Below, piece by piece: positions 62,466-64,000 of a DNA stretch of 64,000 bases (positions are counted from its first letter, which is position 1; each line of letters opens with the position of its first letter). The stretch covers positions 62,001 through 126,000 of the forward strand of contig NZ_JAFJYB010000007.1 of assembly GCF_018777385.1 (NCBI RefSeq), read 5' to 3'. The position numbers were made by a program, and so were the translations under genes. Below the pieces are notes generated by a model. It did not search any database and had not been told where the DNA came from. It worked only from the letters and a program-made list of their open reading frames with translations. This stretch comes from Candidatus Symbiopectobacterium endolongispinus. GTDB lineage: Bacteria > Pseudomonadota > Gammaproteobacteria > Enterobacterales > Enterobacteriaceae.

Positions 62466-63203
62466 ATGTTATTCATTATCCGTTTTGTGGTAGTGGTGAT
62501 TTTTTCCATTCTGATTTGCCTGTTCGGTACAATTTATTGCCTGTTTAGCCCGAAGAATCCGCGCCACGTGGCGACCTTTGGCCATGCGTTTGGGCGGCTC
62601 TCTACCCTGTTTGGTCTAAAAGTAGAAGTCAGAGTGCCTGAGGATGCGGGAAACTATGGCAACTGCATTTACATTGCCAACCATCAGAACAACTACGATA
62701 TGGTGACGGCGGCAAATGCGGTGCAGCCTGGCACGGTTACGGTCGGTAAAAAAAGCCTGGTGTGGATCCCGTTCTTTGGTCCGCTCTACTGGCTGGCAGG
62801 TAACTTGCTGATTGACAGAAAAAACCGCGCCAAGGCGCACGGCACTATTGTGCAAGTCGTTCAACACATCAAAGAGCACAATATTTCTGTCTGGATGTTT
62901 CCAGAAGGCACGCGCAGCCGTGGTCGTGGGCTAATGCCGTTCAAGACCGGAGTGTTCCATGCCGCGATTAGTGCAGGCGTACCGATTGTGCCGATTTGTG
63001 TGACCGATACGCACAATAAAGTCAAACTGAACCGGTGGAATAACGGTCATGTTATCGTTGAAATGCTGCCACCGATTGATGCCTCTGCATACGGTAAAGA
63101 GCAGGTGCAAGAGCTGGCCGCGCATTGTCATGATGTGATGGCAGCGCGTTTGGTTGAACTGAATGCTGAAGTGGCTGAGCGGGAGAAAGCGGCGAAGCGT
63201 TAA
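62466..63203 (+). CDS. plsC: 1-acyl-sn-glycerol-3-phosphate acyltransferase
   Basis: PlsC acylates lysophosphatidate to phosphatidate at the inner membrane. The 245-residue product has an N-terminal membrane helix (FIIRFVVVVIFSILICLFG), the acyltransferase motifs NHQNNYDM (NHX4D), FPEGTRSRG and VPIVPICV. The ATG at 62466 has GAGG upstream; a longer frame from 62448 is rejected. The gene is intact even though gpsA, which makes the glycerol-3-phosphate feeding this pathway, is broken. It lies 63 bases before ftsP, as in E. coli. Confidence 0.95.
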   Translation: MLFIIRFVVVVIFSILICLFGTIYCLFSPKNPRHVATFGHAFGRLSTLFGLKVEVRVPEDAGNYGNCIYIANHQNNYDMVTAANAVQPGTVTVGKKSLVWIPFFGPLYWLAGNLLIDRKNRAKAHGTIVQVVQHIKEHNISVWMFPEGTRSRGRGLMPFKTGVFHAAISAGVPIVPICVTDTHNKVKLNRWNNGHVIVEMLPPIDASAYGKEQVQELAAHCHDVMAARLVELNAEVAEREKAAKR

Positions 63204-63266
63204 TGTTTTTTACGCCCTCTGCGTTGGCGGGCGTACACGGTTGGTTAGCAAGATTACGGAGTTTTT

Positions 63267-64000
63267 ATGTCACTTAGCCGCCGTCAGTTTATTCAGGCAT
63301 CGGGGCTTATGGTGTGTGCAAGCGGACTACCTGCGACGGCGCAGGCAAAGGGTAAGCAAAATGCGCTACCCATCCCGCCGCTGTTGGAGTCTCGCCGCGG
63401 GCAGCCGCTTTTTTTGACCATGCAACGCGCGCACTGGGCGTTTTCCGGTGACCGTAAAACCTCGGTGTGGGGCGTTAACGGACGCTACCTCGGCCCGACG
63501 GTAAAAGTGTTCAGCGGCGATGATGTCAAACTGATCTACGGCAACCGCCTGAATGAGCCGGTCTCCATGACCGTCAGCGGCTTGTAGGTGCCAGGCCAGT
63601 TGATGGGCGGCGCTGGGCGAATGATCTCTCCGGGGACCGACTGGGCTCCCGTGCTGCCGATTCGGCAGGCAGCGGCTACCTGCTGGTATCACGCCAATAC
63701 GCCAAATCGTATAGCACCGCACGTTTATCAGGGACTGGCCGGACTCTGGCTGGCAGAAGACAGCACCAGCAAGAGCCTGCCTATTCCGAATCACTACGGC
63801 GTGGATGATTTTCCTCTGATTATTCAGGATAAACGCCTGGATAACTTTGGCGTTCCGGTCTACAACCCGCCCAGCAGCGGAGGCTTCGTCGGTGATACGT
63901 TGCTGGTAAACGGTGTGCAAGAACCGTTTGTCGAAGTCTCACGCGGTTGGGTGCGCCTGCGTTTGCTGAATGCGTCGAATGCGCGCCGTTACGTGATGCG
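63267..64000 (+). pseudogene. ftsP: Division protein FtsP (SufI), internal stop; 3' end outside window
   Basis: FtsP is a Tat-exported, copper-free multicopper-oxidase-fold protein that protects the divisome under stress. The Tat signal is SLSRRQFIQASGL, followed by the cupredoxin start PLFLTMQRAHWAFSG and VWGVNGRYLGPTV. A TAG at 63585-63587 (codon 107) sits between MTVSGL and VPGQLMGG; E. coli has Gln there, so CAG to TAG. The frame stays open to the window edge with good matches (IPNHYGVDDFPLIIQDKRLD, GDTLLVNGVQ). One lesion seen so far. The rest of the gene is not visible. Confidence 0.9.

Overview
This window is enterobacterial chromosome, probably Pectobacteriaceae (Pectobacterium/Dickeya/Brenneria-like). 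The evidence is the protein sequences, mid-50s GC by eye, and long blocks in the same order as E. coli K-12: waaG-waaQ-waaL-waaC-waaF-hldD / kbl-tdh-yibQ-envC / yibN-secB-gpsA-cysE; yigM-metR-metE-ysgA-udp; ppc-argE / argCBH; rmuC-ubiE-ubiJ-ubiB-tatABC; ygiD ... ygiC-ygiB-tolC / nudF-yqiB-cpdA-yqiA-parE; parC-plsC-ftsP. The blocks are joined in an order unlike K-12, and gpmI, grxC and tatD are missing where K-12 has them.

The dominant feature is gene decay. About 19 of roughly 55 genes carry at least one frameshift, in-frame stop or deletion: waaQ, waaL, envC, gpsA, pagP, metE, ppc, argE, rmuC, an ABC-F gene, a Sel1-repeat gene, yqiA, a LacI-type regulator, an MFS transporter, a large sugar-locus protein, a GH105 hydrolase, mdaB, a TonB receptor and ftsP. 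tatC has lost only its C-terminal tail. Long, normally essential genes (parC, parE, secB, plsC, hldD, waaC, waaF, ubiE/J/B) are open, which argues for real relaxed selection rather than a uniformly noisy assembly. A recently host-restricted symbiont or pathogen (Symbiopectobacterium- or Sodalis-like lifestyle) fits; that identification is inference.

Layout. 1-6 kb: LPS core genes; the inner core (waaC, waaF, hldD) is intact while waaQ and the O-antigen ligase waaL are broken. 6-14 kb: threonine catabolism, envelope and division factors, SecB, G3P dehydrogenase, serine acetyltransferase. 14-22 kb: broken pagP, biotin carrier, MetR/MetE, nucleoside and phosphatase genes. 22-30 kb: ppc and arginine genes, with ArgR boxes. 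30-37 kb: RmuC, ubiquinone synthesis, Tat translocase. 37-49 kb: ABC-F remnant, YgiD/C/B, TolC, Nudix, CpdA, ParE. 49-57 kb: an accessory sugar-acid locus (LacI regulator, exuronate-type MFS, an unrecognised ~820-residue protein, GH105 hydrolase, divergent LysR) entirely decayed except LysR. 57-64 kb: broken mdaB and Fur-controlled TonB receptor, then ParC, PlsC and a broken ftsP running off the end.

Taken together, the lesions predict rough LPS, loss of the PEP-to-oxaloacetate reaction, an interrupted arginine pathway, reliance on MetH for methionine, a need for external or glycerol-derived glycerol-3-phosphate, and impaired daughter-cell separation. I saw no tRNA, rRNA, CRISPR array, prophage or insertion sequence, and no clear candidate for a new defence or biosynthetic system; the most novel item is the unrecognised large protein of the sugar-acid locus.
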